A DNA stretch of 64,000 bases from Lepidostoma basale (Eukaryota > Arthropoda > Insecta > Trichoptera > Lepidostomatidae), in NCBI GenBank assembly GCA_022606425.2, contig JAHDVF020000001.1, forward strand, positions 868,001 to 932,000, in the 5' to 3' direction. A program made the position numbers and the translations under genes. Under the pieces are notes generated by a model, which saw nothing but the letters and a program-made list of their open reading frames with translations, was not told the DNA's origin and searched no databases. Of the stretch, positions 30,172-40,514 are shown piece by piece. The first letter of the stretch is position 1. Every line of letters starts with the position of its first letter.

Positions 30172-30318
30172 TGGAGGTTGTCTAGGAGATAAAATGCTTG
30201 GCTTTTGATCCAGGGTGTTTGGGTTCATTTCTGGAGACACACAAAATAAAAAGTTTTTTCTGCTCAAATTGAAGATTGTATCCTAGATTCAATTCAATTC
30301 AATTTAATACAATACAAT
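30172..30318 (+). mobile_element. SINE2, diverged copy
   Basis: GAGGTTGTCTAGGAGATAAAATGC (A box region), GGGTTCATTTCTGG (B box), then TCTGCTCAAATTGAAGATTG. Better copies lie at 40,515 and 51,236. Confidence 0.7.
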
Positions 30319-30690
30319 CAATGGTTTCCAAAGTGATCCGTACGGAGCCCCAAGAATCCCTGGGATCATTCAGGGGGTCCGTGGAAAATTGATTTGGGGG
30401 TTCGTAAACAACGTCAGGGGGTTAAATAAAAAAAATTGTGACACATTTTTACTATTATGAAAGTTATAATAAATAATTACGGATATTTATCGCTGTCACC
30501 CTTTTTTTGCTCATTTGTGAAAATCAGATCCAGAATGAGCAAAAATAAATTAAGAGACAACGAATTCCAGATTATTTTTTCTATTGGCCTAATTTTGCTC
30601 GAAAACTCATATTAAAATTAAGGGGTCTGCACAAAATAAAAAAAATCAGCAGGGGGTCCACGGCATAAAAAAGTTTGGGAACCACTGATC
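30319..30690. mobile_element. hAT-like MITE
   Basis: Left end AATGGTTTCCAAAGTG and right end (complement) AGTGGTTCCCAAACTT are imperfect inverted repeats of the kind seen in hAT-related MITEs. CAGGGGGTCCG and CAGGGGGTCCA occur near both ends. No 8-bp target duplication is clear. Confidence 0.55.
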
Positions 30691-30761
30691 TAAATCATTG
30701 GTGTTATTATTTAAAAAAATATATCACTATAAACGAACATAGGTGATAGATAATTATATTC

Positions 30762-31015
30762 AGATCCACCTGAACGAACGAAGTTTAAAACAATGATAGG
30801 AGCAACCTTTCGGCGTGGATGAGACCATAATCTTACATAACTTTTTTTTTACACTGTGATTATTATTTTTAAATCTTAAATATTTTGTTTAACCTCAATT
30901 TGTCTTCGTTTAACTTCAATTTCGTTTCATACTTATGTCTGTTAACTATTCTATTAATTTTTATTTGTGGGAGCATGTAATGGCCTTACTTTATTTATTT
31001 CGCCTTACTTTATTT
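30762..31015 (+). repeat. Dispersed repeat R2, second copy
   Basis: Same order of conserved blocks as 23,903-24,112, with an AT-rich insertion after GACCATAATC. Confidence 0.65.
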
Positions 31016-31254
31016 AACAAATAAATATCGAAAATGGGACTTATGGTCAAAATTAGTTTGTTTATATTTATTTAAATAAATATGAATGTTTAAAAGAATA
31101 TAATATAGCCACTAAATGTTAATTAGTAGTTTCGCATGTACTGAAAGCTTAATCAAGCCAAAATAGAACTTTTTTTCTTCTTAAATATTCGCCATAACTT
31201 TGTGTTGCGGATTCATTCAACAATGTTTTTTTAAACTGTGTATACAACACGATC

Positions 31255-31400
31255 TTAATTTTTTTTAAATACAAACATGTTTCGGACACAATCCCTTCAT
31301 CATTATTATAAATATTTTAACAATCTTTTTCATTAATGTAAGAACTTTATATTTATATTCATATATTTAAAATCTCTTATCACAAAGTGAGTGCTACATA
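31255..31400 (-). repeat. PLE-type unit with hammerhead-like motif
   Basis: Minus motif (31,270-31,305): ATGATGA at the CUGAUGA position, helix II GGGA/TGTCC-like, GAAAC, ACATGT. C3 is A, so it is inactive as written. CACAAAGTGAGTGCTACATATG at about 31,381 recurs at 250. Confidence 0.5.
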
Positions 31401-31879
31401 TGGAATAAAAATTGGCCAACTCTTTGATGCTCGTCAATCGATCCTTTAATCTAGTAATTTAATTTGTATTTTGTATTTTAAAAATGTCATTTAAATCAAT
31501 AAAATTATTCTGTTTGATCTGTAAGCTGACTATTGTTACTGGAAACCAAAATAAAAGGACGAATGTTTAAGGTACTATTGTAGGTAGCATCATACTAATC
31601 CTTTTTCGGGTTCGAAAAAAAAAATACGGGAGTACAGATTGCCCCTACAAAAAACAAAAAAAAGTCCGGTGAAGTCTTGAAACCAATAAAATGTTGGGTC
31701 TTCATAACAAAGAGGGCATTGCCATGGGGAGATTTAAACATTTCTACGTGTCTGTTTTCAGAGATTTATTAAGTACTTTAATAATCTGATATGTAAAATA
31801 AATATAGATAGAAAATTTTGGTTGATGGAACTGAGTTCTGTTCAAATATTATCGTTAAAACAAAAAAAAATATTCACTG
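31401..31879. other. No gene seen
   Basis: Unassigned AT-rich sequence. Confidence 0.35.
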
Positions 31880-31921
31880 TACCCTGCAAAAATTTTCTCC
31901 AGGTGACTCTAGGTCTGAATC
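31880..31921 (-). mobile_element. LINE-G remnant
   Basis: TTTTCTCCAGGTGACTCTAGG compared with TTCTTCTCCAGGTGGCTCTAGG at 22,609. Confidence 0.45.
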
Positions 31922-31944
31922 GACATTTTCATAAATATTAATTA

Positions 31945-32180
31945 TTTTCAACTGTTAAAATTGTTATAATATCAAAAGTTTTATTATTAACATTTTTAGG
32001 GAGTGTTACGACAGCTATTTCACCGACCGATGTTGGCATCCTCGGGTGTAACAAACGACAAGTTGTTTGTAACACCTGAAGATTCCAACATCGGTTGGCA
32101 AAACATCTGTCTCAACACACTCAAAAAGTGAATATTAAAAATTGTAATATAATAAAAGTTTTATAAATTTTAAATGTAAA
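31945..32180. repeat. Inverted hammerhead pair, ATCGG class
   Basis: Left motif (minus, 32,008-32,048): CCGAGGA and GAAAT. Right motif (plus, 32,073-32,115): CTGAAGA, helix II CCAAC/GTTGG and AAAAC with GTC. Arms extend to AATATTAAAAATTGTAATAT. Both cores carry at least one damaging change. Confidence 0.6.
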
Positions 32181-32609
32181 TAATGCTGAAATATCAATGT
32201 GTTTCTGCCAAAGTAATAGACTGCTAAATAACAAAATACAAGTTGATGTAACAGGAAAAAGAAACACAACGAAAACGTGACAATAATAAGATTTGAGTGT
32301 TTTTAAATATTAAAACGAAATAAAAAAAAGCTCGATCTTAATAGCACTCAAATATAATTATTGAAAAGGTAGTGGGAACATGGAAACTCCTCGTGTCATC
32401 CCGTTTCCCGGCAAATGACAGTAGTGGGTGAGGCGAGACATTAGAGGAGTCGGAAGGGCGGCGTTCGGCGTAACTCGAGAATCGAAGACCACAGTTTACC
32501 ACTGCTGGATGGAGGCGAGGAATGCCCGCATCAGAAGGGATAGGGAACTGTCAGTGCAGGGATAAGGTGACAAGGTGCGTCAACTGGTATGCGCGTTATC
32601 AGTTGTAAA
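32181..32609. other. No gene recognised
   Basis: 32,370-32,590 is GC-richer (GGAGTCGGAAGGGCGGCGTTCG) but carries no recognisable coding block. Confidence 0.3.
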
Positions 32610-32835
32610 CAATACGAATGAAAACGTTTTTTTTCTAGAAGTTTTATTATAATTTATGGGAACGACATATTTCGCTTTTCTAAGGCATTATCATATGTCT
32701 TTGAAAGGCGAAACATGTCATTTCTATCAATTGAAATAAAATCTTTAGAAAGCAGATGTCTTCATTCTTATTAATTATTTTATGTGGAGTTTTACATCAT
32801 TGATCAAGAAACAATTAAGAATTTATACTTATAAT
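32610..32835. repeat. PLE-type inverted pair, TGATAA class
   Basis: TTTTCTAGAAGTTTTATTATA..ACATATTTCGC..CTAAGGCA on the left and GAAAGGCGAAACATGTCATT on the right, then GGAGTTTTACATCATTG. The CUGAUGA position reads TATCATA. Confidence 0.6.
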
Positions 32836-33785
32836 ATAAACTTCTTAATAGTATTTAATTTGGAAATGTTTTTAATGTTTTGTTTTCAATTACGATCCGT
32901 CGATCGATCATTTTATCAACTTATTTTTTTAAATTCTGATAAAGTTGTCTCAATTTTTTGAAAAAGGCAAATGGAATCCATTCCAGTAACACCATAGTGA
33001 TCGCTAAAGTCAGAGTATCTGATACGGCAAAATAATAATAAGAAGAAAGTTGCTCGAGGGGGAGAAAATCATGAAATAACTAACCTATAAATTAAATATT
33101 TCAGGCGAATGTGTCAAACTTTATACAATAGAATGTCAAACCCCAAAATAAAATTAGGATGCAGGGTGGACAATAGCTTTATTAGCAAAATAACGAAAGA
33201 ATCTTTCCGATAGTTCGGGCTTAGGAGAGGAATGGTGAAAAATGTTCAGAGTGTGAATAATAGGGAAATTGTTTAACCCATTGCACCACTAATAAAGTTG
33301 ACATAATTTGTTCATACAACACACTATTTGATTTTGACTCATTTTTTTATTACAATAACATTAAGACTAAATTACACACAAAATAAAAATGGTGAAACAT
33401 AAAAGCATAATTTTTTTTTGTTCGTAAGCTAGACCATTATGGCTCATCCCCAATAGAGTGTGATAAGCTTTAAAGCATTCTGGCAGGTGATAAATCCAAT
33501 TTTAATAATCGGGCATGTAAATGATACGATTAATTGACGTGTGTTTATAACACCCATCGTAAATGTAGAGAATATCACTTAAATAAGTCTAGATATAAGG
33601 GTGTGACTAACTATTTTCTCTGCCTACCCTTTTAGAAGTGGGCATGGGATGAAACGGTAAGTTAAGAAACGGTAAGGGAAGAAGCGGTAAGTCGTTTATT
33701 TGTTTTATTTGATATTAACGTTAATGCCATACTACAATATTTACGGGGTAATATTTTTTCCGAAAATCTAAGAAAAATCTTTAAT
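32836..33785. other. No gene seen before the LTR element
   Basis: 33,610-33,650 (ACTATTTTCTCTGCCTACCC) is an eroded LINE-A end. GAAACGGTAAG is repeated three times at 33,653-33,690. Otherwise unassigned. Confidence 0.4.
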
Positions 33786-33790
33786 AAGAC

Positions 33791-34450
33791 TGTACGGGAC
33801 AGATTGCTCCCCCCGTACTATTAATATTTATTTTGGCCGCTGACTGCTGCTCGTCTCCGATGTGGTGTGAATGGTTAAACGGAGAATACGGCGTGATGAT
33901 GATTGTGTAATAAAACAAAGTTTTATTATATTATATGCGGCAATCGGTGCAGGGTAGAAGCAAAGAGAAGTTTACAGTAGCTCAAATACTGGTTTTTACG
34001 TAATTAAGAGCGCCAAGCCTCTTACGCGCAGCGTGTCCACGCGTGTCAGAATTTGAAGGAAGAGAGAAGGCCGAGTCCTTACAAGACCCGCTTATATAGT
34101 CTCCGCAAACTAGAAAAAACGGTTATTCAACGCTTTTTCCAATTCCGGAGAAATTTAGTCAGCCGATGTGTTGCCAAGGCCTCTGATTGGCTTTAACATC
34201 GCGCGATCAACCGCAAAATTATTCCAAGAATAATCTCGATTGAGCTACTGCATGTATCTCGTTGCTAAGCGCTACCGATTGCCTTATTTATTTTAACATA
34301 AACAAATTAAACTTAAACGAATTAAACTTAAATTAACACAAAATACAAACATGAATTAAATAATAAAATTAGTATAGTTAAAATCAAATAAAAATTAATA
34401 AAATAATAAAAAATTATTAAAATTAAAACTACTCGCATACGTCCGATACA
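33791..34450 (-). repeat. 3' LTR (BEL/Pao)
   Basis: Same ends (TGT..ACA). It carries the extra ATTAT at about 33,935 and lacks the GT found in the partner. Confidence 0.95.
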
Positions 34451-34462
34451 CTCCCCCCGTGC
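34451..34462 (-). other. Polypurine tract
   Basis: ACGGGGGGAG on the minus strand directly precedes the 3' LTR, the expected plus-strand primer. Confidence 0.75.
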
Positions 34463-34475
34463 AGTCTCGGCTGTA

Positions 34476-35160
34476 CTACAATACTCGGGCGTATCTCGGG
34501 CGGTGAGTCCTTCGTCGTTGGGTCGTCTTTAGCTGCTGTGGGGCGCCTCCTGGAGCGCCGGGGGCGGTCGCGAGTGGAGAGGTGGTCGGCGTCTCTGGCT
34601 CCGGCTGGAACACTGCGACTCGGACAGCAGGTCGTATGTATTTCCTGCTGCTGGTCTGGACCGCTACGGTCCGTGTCTGGCCGTCAGCTGCCGGGGTGGC
34701 CTCGACGACCCATCCGCGTGGCCATGTGTTCCGTGGCAGCGATGGGTCGGTGAGCAGCACTAGGTCCCCCACCTTGATGGGTGGGCGCTGATGGTGCCAC
34801 TTCTGCCGATTGCCGATGGTTGGAATGTATTCCCGGAACCAGTGTCTCCAGAAGCCGTCCGCGAGCTGCTGGCTGATGCGCCATCGCTCGCGCAGACAAG
34901 CATCTGGTTTGCCCTTCGCCTGGCGTGTGAGGTGCGGTTGCCTCGAGGCTCTCCCCATCAGGAAATGGTTGGGGGTCAGCGGCTCTTCGTCCTGCGGGTC
35001 CAGTGCGACGTGGGTCAGGGAGCGATTGTTGACGGTGTGCTCCACCTCTGCTAGTGCGGTCAGCAAAGTCCAGCCGCATGTCCTGTGGCTCCTCTTCCTG
35101 CCGTAGTGCCAGAGGTGTCTCATGACTCGTCGTGCCCTGCGAACCACCGCAGGCGAGCCA
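34476..35160 (-). pseudogene. Integrase C-terminal remnant (DUF5641)
   Basis: Minus strand, frame different from gag-protease. VMRHLWHYGRKRSHRTCGW, EVEHTVNNRSLTHVALDPQD, LTPNHFLMGRASRQPHL, RERWRISQQLADGFWRHW, then REYIPTIGNRQKWH, VGDLVLLTDPSLPRNTWPRG and VRVAVFQPE. This is the BEL/Pao integrase tail with its terminal DUF5641 domain. The integrase core with its Asp/Glu residues is absent. The upstream ORF start at 35,237 reads protease DNA out of frame. The junction lies at about 35,130-35,170. Confidence 0.85.
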
Positions 35161-38100
35161 GCCAAGCGCCGTCCGTAATTTGATGGATTCGCCTGGCCTT
35201 TCCACTCCACCACTCCAATCCACTTCTCGGGAGACAATCAGGTGAGCGTTGTCCATCCCGATTAGCAGGCGTGGGCGGACAAGTTCTCCGCTGCTGAGTA
35301 ACTGCTCGGGGAGGTTCAGCTTTCGGATTGTGCGGGCGTTGATGGTGTATGACCGGCCCTCGGCGCTGCGGATGCCAACCTGCACGAGTCGAGCTTGCGT
35401 CTCTGCGTGGCATGGTCCTAACGCCCCGTGCAAGTGGAGTGTCTGGAGCGTTCCGCTTGTCTTGGCGCCGATTCTTTTCGCTGTTCCAGCGTCAATCAGC
35501 GTCAGCGTTGATCCTTCATCCAGGAGGGCGTGAGCGGGTTCTGTGCCATCTGGGCCGCTGATTTCTATTTCTACGACTTTCAGGAGGATGCTTGATGATG
35601 GACTCGTTATATGTGCGACCGTCTCTGTGGCGGTTCTGGGTCTGTGCAGGAGGGCATGATGGTTCCCTCCGCATCCCTCGGCGGCACATACTTTCGTGCA
35701 CTGACCTTTGTGGAAGGAGAGGCACCGAGCGCAAGCGCTCGTCATCTTGATCAGTTTCCATCGTCGTTTGATGTCACTGGCTGAGAATTCGGGGCACTGC
35801 TTCATCATGTGCTGAGGAGAGTAACAGACTGCGCATGCGCCCCTGATATCCTTTCTGGTTGGCTCGTCAGGATGTTTTTTTGCTAGTGGCGCTTGCTGCG
35901 GTACATCGTATGTGGTGTGTACCGTAGCGTGCCGATCCCGTCCTGTTTGGGATCTTCCTTTCACTGCGCAGCCACCGTGGGTCATTCCGTTCATGATCTG
36001 CCGGAGGAAGTCTGCGAAGTGGTGGACGGTAACGGGTGCCGCAATCTGGTTGGCGACCCATACCCACATCACCCGAAACATGAGTGGCAGTTTCGAGGTC
36101 ATGTCGTTCAGTAGTGACGGGTGGCCGAGGTAGTCCACTGGCAGGAGCTTCAGCGATGCCACCATGTTCTGCACAGCTAGGCAGAAGTCCACAAGCTGCT
36201 CGTTGGTGCTGGTGTCCATCAGGGATGGCAACTTCCGCACCTTCTCCAGCATCAGTGTAGCGATGGCGTTTGGGTCCCCGAAGCGGCGTCCAAGCACATC
36301 AATGATGAAAGGCACTTGTGATGGCTGGAGCAGGAGGGTTGCTACGGCCTCCCGGGCCCTCCCAGTGAGGGCGCGCTGCAGTCGGAGGAGATTCTCGGCA
36401 TTGGTCATCCCGCAGGTGGCGGTTGACTGCTGGAACTGAGCGTGCCAGGACGGCCACTCGAGAGGATCGCCAGAGAAATTCGGCAGGTCCTTTCCTAGGG
36501 TCTGCCGAGCCATGAAGGTCGCCATTTGATGTCCCTGCTCCGCAGACATCTGAGATGAGTGGTTGCGTGCGCCTAGGAGCGCCTCTGTCATCAGTGCGGC
36601 TAGTTGGGCGATGGGCTCCGATCCTGGAGCGCGTCCTGCTCCCGGCGCGTTATCCGTGGTGGGGGTATCAGCAGGTGGCCCCTGCCACCCGCCGTTTGCG
36701 GCTGCTGTGCTCGTGGAGGCGGCAGGTCCCCACTGCGTGCTGCCCAGCGCCAGGCCCTGCAGGCCGGCTGCTGGAGCGGCGTTGTATGCATTGATTGGCT
36801 GCCACGGCGTGCCGCCCGGCGCCAGGCCCTGCAGGCCGGCCGCTGGAGCGGAGCTGGTGACATTGATTGGCTGCCACGGCGTACCGCCCGGCGCCAGGCC
36901 CTGCAGGCCGGCCGCTGGAGCGGAGCTGGTGACATTGATTGGCTGCCACGGCGTACCGCCCGGCGCCAGGCCCTGCAGGCCGGCCGCTGGAGCGGAGCTG
37001 GTGACATTGATTGGCTGCCACGGCGTACCGCCCGGCGCCAGGCCCTGCAGGCCGGCCGCTGGAGCGGAGCTGGTGACATTGATTGGCTGCCACGGCGTAC
37101 CGCCCGGCGCCAGGCCCTGCAGGCCGGCCGCTGGAGCGGAGCTGGTGACATTGATTGGCTGCCACGGCGTACCGCCCGGCGCCAGGCCCTGCAGGCCGGC
37201 CGCTGGAGCGGAGCTGGTGACATTGATTGGCTGCCACGGCGTACCGCCCGGCGCCAGGCCCTGCAGGCCGGCCGCTGGAGCGGAGCTGGTGACATTGATT
37301 GGCTGCCACGGCGTACCGCCCGGCGCCAGGCCCTGCAGGCCGGCCGCTGGAGCGGAGCTGGTGACATTGATTGGCTGCCACGGCGTACCGCCCGGCGCCA
37401 GGCCCTGCAGGCCGGCCGCTGGAGCGGAGCTGGTGACATTGATTGGCTGCCACGGCGTACCGCCCGGCGCCAGGCCCTGCAGGCCGGCCGCTGGAGCGGA
37501 GCTGGTGACATTGATTGGCTGCCACGGCGTACCGCCCGGCGCCAGGCCCTGCAGGCCGGCCGCTGGAGCGGAGCTGGTGACATTGATTGGCTGCCACGGC
37601 GTACCGCCCGGCGCCAGGCCCTGCAGGCCGGCCGCTGGAGCGGAGCTGGTGACATTGATTGGCTGCCACGGCGTACCGCCCGGCGCCAGGCCCTGCAGGC
37701 CGGCCGCTGGAGCGGAGCTGGTTGGCTGCCCTCTGTATCCACTGTTGATATTCTCCCACAGCGATCCACTGTGAGAGAGATGATCGGTGCCTCTGGCTGG
37801 ATACATGTCGTAGGACGGCAATCCACCGTCCTTTGCGGGATCTGCACATCCCCACTGCGCGCCGCTGGGTGGCGGGTCTCCTCGACCGGCCGCCGGCTCG
37901 CCAAAGTGAGGTTGCTTCCCTTGTTGGTGTCCACTGGTCAGCGTGGAATATGTGGACTGCAGTAGCTGCTGTGGAGGACTGGGCTGGGCCGGCAATGCTC
38001 CGGCTTTAGTCGTGGTCCCCTGGAGCAGCAGCGAGGCCTGAAGCTGCTCAATGCGTCGGTCAAAGGCGAGCCGCTGTGATCGCAGCTCGCTGCGCAGTAA

Positions 38101-38502
38101 GCGGACGACGTCCTCTGTTGGAGGTGCAGACAGGTCCTCATCCTCGCTGTCCGAGTTACTACTCGGCCATGGTGCAGTTTTAGTAAGAGCGGCCCCGCCG
38201 ACCGGCTGGTCGGCTCGTCGCTCTGATGCGTCACTTCTTCCAGTCATTTCCAGACGTTGAGCTACTTCTTCGCTGTAGAGGGGCGAAGGCGAGCACTCCT
38301 GAAGCCACTCGGAGGCTGGCTGGTCTCTAGAAGGGATCCGGCCAGCGGGCGCAGGCTGCTCGATTGCGATGAGGGAGGCTGCCGGGGGCGCTAGGCCCTG
38401 GTCGGCAGCGCTGGCAGGTGGTGCAGTCTCTCCGGCGGCGGTTATAGAAGGTCCAGCGGGCCCACTGGAAACTTCCTTCCCGGAGCGGAGTGAAGGCGAC
38501 AT
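34684..38502 (-). CDS. BEL/Pao gag-protease polyprotein, with out-of-frame end
   Basis: 1,272 codons from ATG at 38,502. Order: acidic Ser-rich N-terminus; residues 261-572 are 13 tandem copies of a 24-residue unit (TSSAPAAGLQGLAPGGTPWQ then PINV) plus one diverged copy; DUF1759 gag core from about 672 (LPNFSGDPLEWPSWHAQF); Cys clusters CAVCYSPQHMMKQC and CARCLSFHKGQC..GCGGNHHALLH at about 889-950; aspartic protease region with ALLDEGSTLTLIDA at about 990; and LGWLACGG near 1,114. After that the frame crosses a deletion junction and reads integrase DNA in the wrong frame, so roughly the last 155 residues are not natural. The repeat is Pro/Gly/Ala-rich and probably disordered. Gag and protease may be functional; pol is lost. 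Confidence 0.85.
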   Translation of the reverse strand: MSPSLRSGKEVSSGPAGPSITAAGETAPPASAADQGLAPPAASLIAIEQPAPAGRIPSRDQPASEWLQECSPSPLYSEEVAQRLEMTGRSDASERRADQPVGGAALTKTAPWPSSNSDSEDEDLSAPPTEDVVRLLRSELRSQRLAFDRRIEQLQASLLLQGTTTKAGALPAQPSPPQQLLQSTYSTLTSGHQQGKQPHFGEPAAGRGDPPPSGAQWGCADPAKDGGLPSYDMYPARGTDHLSHSGSLWENINSGYRGQPTSSAPAAGLQGLAPGGTPWQPINVTSSAPAAGLQGLAPGGTPWQPINVTSSAPAAGLQGLAPGGTPWQPINVTSSAPAAGLQGLAPGGTPWQPINVTSSAPAAGLQGLAPGGTPWQPINVTSSAPAAGLQGLAPGGTPWQPINVTSSAPAAGLQGLAPGGTPWQPINVTSSAPAAGLQGLAPGGTPWQPINVTSSAPAAGLQGLAPGGTPWQPINVTSSAPAAGLQGLAPGGTPWQPINVTSSAPAAGLQGLAPGGTPWQPINVTSSAPAAGLQGLAPGGTPWQPINVTSSAPAAGLQGLAPGGTPWQPINAYNAAPAAGLQGLALGSTQWGPAASTSTAAANGGWQGPPADTPTTDNAPGAGRAPGSEPIAQLAALMTEALLGARNHSSQMSAEQGHQMATFMARQTLGKDLPNFSGDPLEWPSWHAQFQQSTATCGMTNAENLLRLQRALTGRAREAVATLLLQPSQVPFIIDVLGRRFGDPNAIATLMLEKVRKLPSLMDTSTNEQLVDFCLAVQNMVASLKLLPVDYLGHPSLLNDMTSKLPLMFRVMWVWVANQIAAPVTVHHFADFLRQIMNGMTHGGCAVKGRSQTGRDRHATVHTTYDVPQQAPLAKKHPDEPTRKDIRGACAVCYSPQHMMKQCPEFSASDIKRRWKLIKMTSACARCLSFHKGQCTKVCAAEGCGGNHHALLHRPRTATETVAHITSPSSSILLKVVEIEISGPDGTEPAHALLDEGSTLTLIDAGTAKRIGAKTSGTLQTLHLHGALGPCHAETQARLVQVGIRSAEGRSYTINARTIRKLNLPEQLLSSGELVRPRLLIGMDNAHLIVSREVDWSGGVERPGESIKLRTALGWLACGGSQGTTSHETPLALRQEEEPQDMRLDFADRTSRGGAHRQQSLPDPRRTGPAGRRAADPQPFPDGESLEATAPHTPGEGQTRCLSARAMAHQPAARGRLLETLVPGIHSNHRQSAEVAPSAPTHQGGGPSAAHRPIAATEHMATRMGRRGHPGS
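36787..37722 (-). repeat. 13 x 72-bp in-frame minisatellite in gag
   Basis: Thirteen units of exactly 72 bp, nearly identical, with a diverged fourteenth at about 36,728-36,786. Because 72 is divisible by three and the unit is GC-rich, long artificial ORFs open in other frames on both strands. Confidence 0.97.
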
Positions 38503-38521
38503 CGGAGATGAGACTGATCCG

Positions 38522-38536
38522 CGGCTCGAAGGACCA
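38522..38536 (-). other. Primer-binding site
   Basis: On the minus strand TGGTCCTTCGAGCCG lies two bases after the 5' LTR. It is complementary to a tRNA 3' end CGGCTCGAAGGACCA. I do not assign the amino acid. The gag ATG follows only about 19 bases later. Confidence 0.75.
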
Positions 38537-38538
38537 AA

Positions 38539-39195
38539 TGTACGGGACAGATTGCTCCCCCCGTACTATTAATATTTATTTTGGCCGCTGACTGCTGCTC
38601 GTCTCCGATGTGGTGTGAATGGTTAAACGGAGAATACGGCGTGATGATGATTGTGTAATAAAACAAAGTTTTATTATATGCGGCAATCGGTGCAGGGTAG
38701 AAGCAAAGAGAAGTTTACAGTAGCTCAAATACTGGTTTTTACGTAATTAAGAGCGCCAAGCCTCTTACGCGCAGCGTGTCCACGCGTGTCAGAATTTGAA
38801 GGAAGAGAGAAGGCCGAGTCCTTACAAGACCCGCTTATATAGTCTCCGCAAACTAGAAAAAACGGTTATTCAACGCTTTTTCCAATTCCGGAGAAATTTA
38901 GTCAGCCGATGTGTTGCCAAGGCCTCTGATTGGCTGTTTAACATCGCGCGATCAACCGCAAAATTATTCCAAGAATAATCTCGATTGAGCTACTGCATGT
39001 ATCTCGTTGCTAAGCGCTACCGATTGCCTTATTTATTTTAACATAAACAAATTAAACTTAAACGAATTAAACTTAAATTAACACAAAATACAAACATGAA
39101 TTAAATAATAAAATTAGTATAGTTAAAATCAAATAAAAATTAATAAAATAATAAAAAATTATTAAAATTAAAACTACTCGCATACGTCCGATACA
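38539..39195 (-). repeat. 5' LTR (BEL/Pao)
   Basis: Read on the minus strand it begins TGTATCGGACG and ends GTCCCGTACA. It differs from the other LTR by two indels (5 bp absent near the TTTTATTATAT run; GT present in GGCTGTTTAAC). No other difference was seen by eye. Confidence 0.95.
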
Positions 39196-39334
39196 AAGAC
39201 AAATTAGGTACTTTAAAAAAGTCTATAGTTGGAATGGCTTCGGGAAAGCAACATTTCCATTTTTTTGCGACTTATGTTTTAAATGCGCCGTTTTGTAAAA
39301 TCAATTAATCCAAGGTACACTAGGAAATGACTGA

Positions 39335-39650
39335 CAGAACAGTGGAATCTTTAGAAGTTTCTTAAATTTAACGTCACTATCTTTATATTTAATACATGAC
39401 GGCTATTCCACGCCAATCGACCCGCAATGCTGAAAGCGCGATCATAGAAACTTGCTTTATTGGCTCTGACTGGAATTGTAATGTTGTTTGCACTTGTTTC
39501 TACTGATCGGATTGAACGTTGCCTTTCCGTTGGCATGGATGTCATGCAGAGGTCCGATATATACGCTGGCGCTCTCTGGTGTCGAGCCTTAAACACTGTC
39601 AAACACACTTGTATTTTACTCGCTCTCAGATTTTAAGCCAGTGAAGTTCC
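39335..39650 (-). mobile_element. CR1/L2-like fragment
   Basis: Minus peptide MCLTVFKARHQRAPAYISDL, RSVETSANNITIPVRANKAS, FYDRAFSIAGRLAWNSRHV is the CR1/L2 post-RT region. Confidence 0.75.
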
Positions 39651-40514
39651 TTCAAGAACGGCGTGATTGACAGTATTTTTGTTGACCCATAATTAAGCAT
39701 TGAATACGCTTTGTATTCTATTTACAGGAGTAAAACTAAATTAGGTGAAATAAAACACATTTAAGGATTAAAAAAGGCAGTATCTATTGGTTTACATTTT
39801 ACTACTTTTTAAATCACAGTGTTGCGCAACCTAACTAACGGACGTAACCGAAAGTAAAGGGGTCATATTAATATTTTAGATAGTGTTTGGAGCTTGGTGT
39901 ATGGAAGAGTGAGGCGGAGCGCCGCACAATGGCCGCTCCTCACACAATCCTGTAAGAAACTTATCTCCGACGCATTTACATTCGGGAGTATTAAATTTCA
40001 CGTGTTCCCCTTTTCGAGGCGGGATCAAAAAACAACCTGTACAATTTGTAGGGCAAAAAACTCCTTATGTATTCAGGCATGTGTAAACACTCGCCTGCTA
40101 ACCACTCATGCTCCTATTTATAGGTAGGTACCTACTCCGGGATATGCACGCAGAGAGCGCTCGAGACCTTGAACTCTTGAATTATTCAGCACTTCCAAAT
40201 GTATACAGATGTTTGCACAATACTTTATTTAAATAGCTCATAAACATATCGTGGAAATATACGTTTCCGATAACTCGTTGATCTATAATGGGTCGTTTCG
40301 AACAGAGTGTAAAAAAGCAAAGGGGATGATTTCGTTGCAAAAACTGAAAGAGATATTAATTATCTTTTTAAGTTTTATAATCTTCATATTAATCTTAAGA
40401 GACGTTCAAATGTCAACTGATCATCGATAACACACCCATTGAGCAAGTCATGCGTTACACTTACCTAGGTGTAAAGATAGCCACAGATACTTGTAGGATG
40501 GATGGTGGATAGGA
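39651..40514. other. No gene recognised
   Basis: 39,890-40,130 has moderate GC and a 77-codon ORF with no known motif. CACGTG at 39,999 is a lone E-box-like site. Nothing firm. Confidence 0.3.

Larger units (their letters stand above)
33791..39195 (-). mobile_element. BEL/Pao LTR retrotransposon, pol-deleted, recent
   Basis: Two near-identical LTRs (660 and 657 bp) enclose a minus-strand internal region. The 5-bp duplication AAGAC flanks it at 33,786-33,790 and 39,196-39,200. DUF1759 gag, DUF1758-type protease and a DUF5641 integrase tail identify BEL/Pao. RT, RNase H and most of integrase are missing, so it is non-autonomous. It is clearly GC-richer than its surroundings. No env-like ORF. 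Confidence 0.95.

Noticed and set aside
36787..37722. CRISPR-like array
   Set aside because: Direct repeats have no spacers and lie in frame in a gag gene of a eukaryotic retroelement.
36563..37965. Several long ORFs (395-453 codons) on both strands over the gag repeat
   Set aside because: They exist only because a 72-bp GC-rich unit without stops is repeated in every frame. Only the 1,272-codon frame has gag and protease domains at its ends.
33791..39195. Endogenous retrovirus
   Set aside because: No envelope ORF. Gag DUF1759, protease DUF1758 and DUF5641 place it in BEL/Pao retrotransposons.
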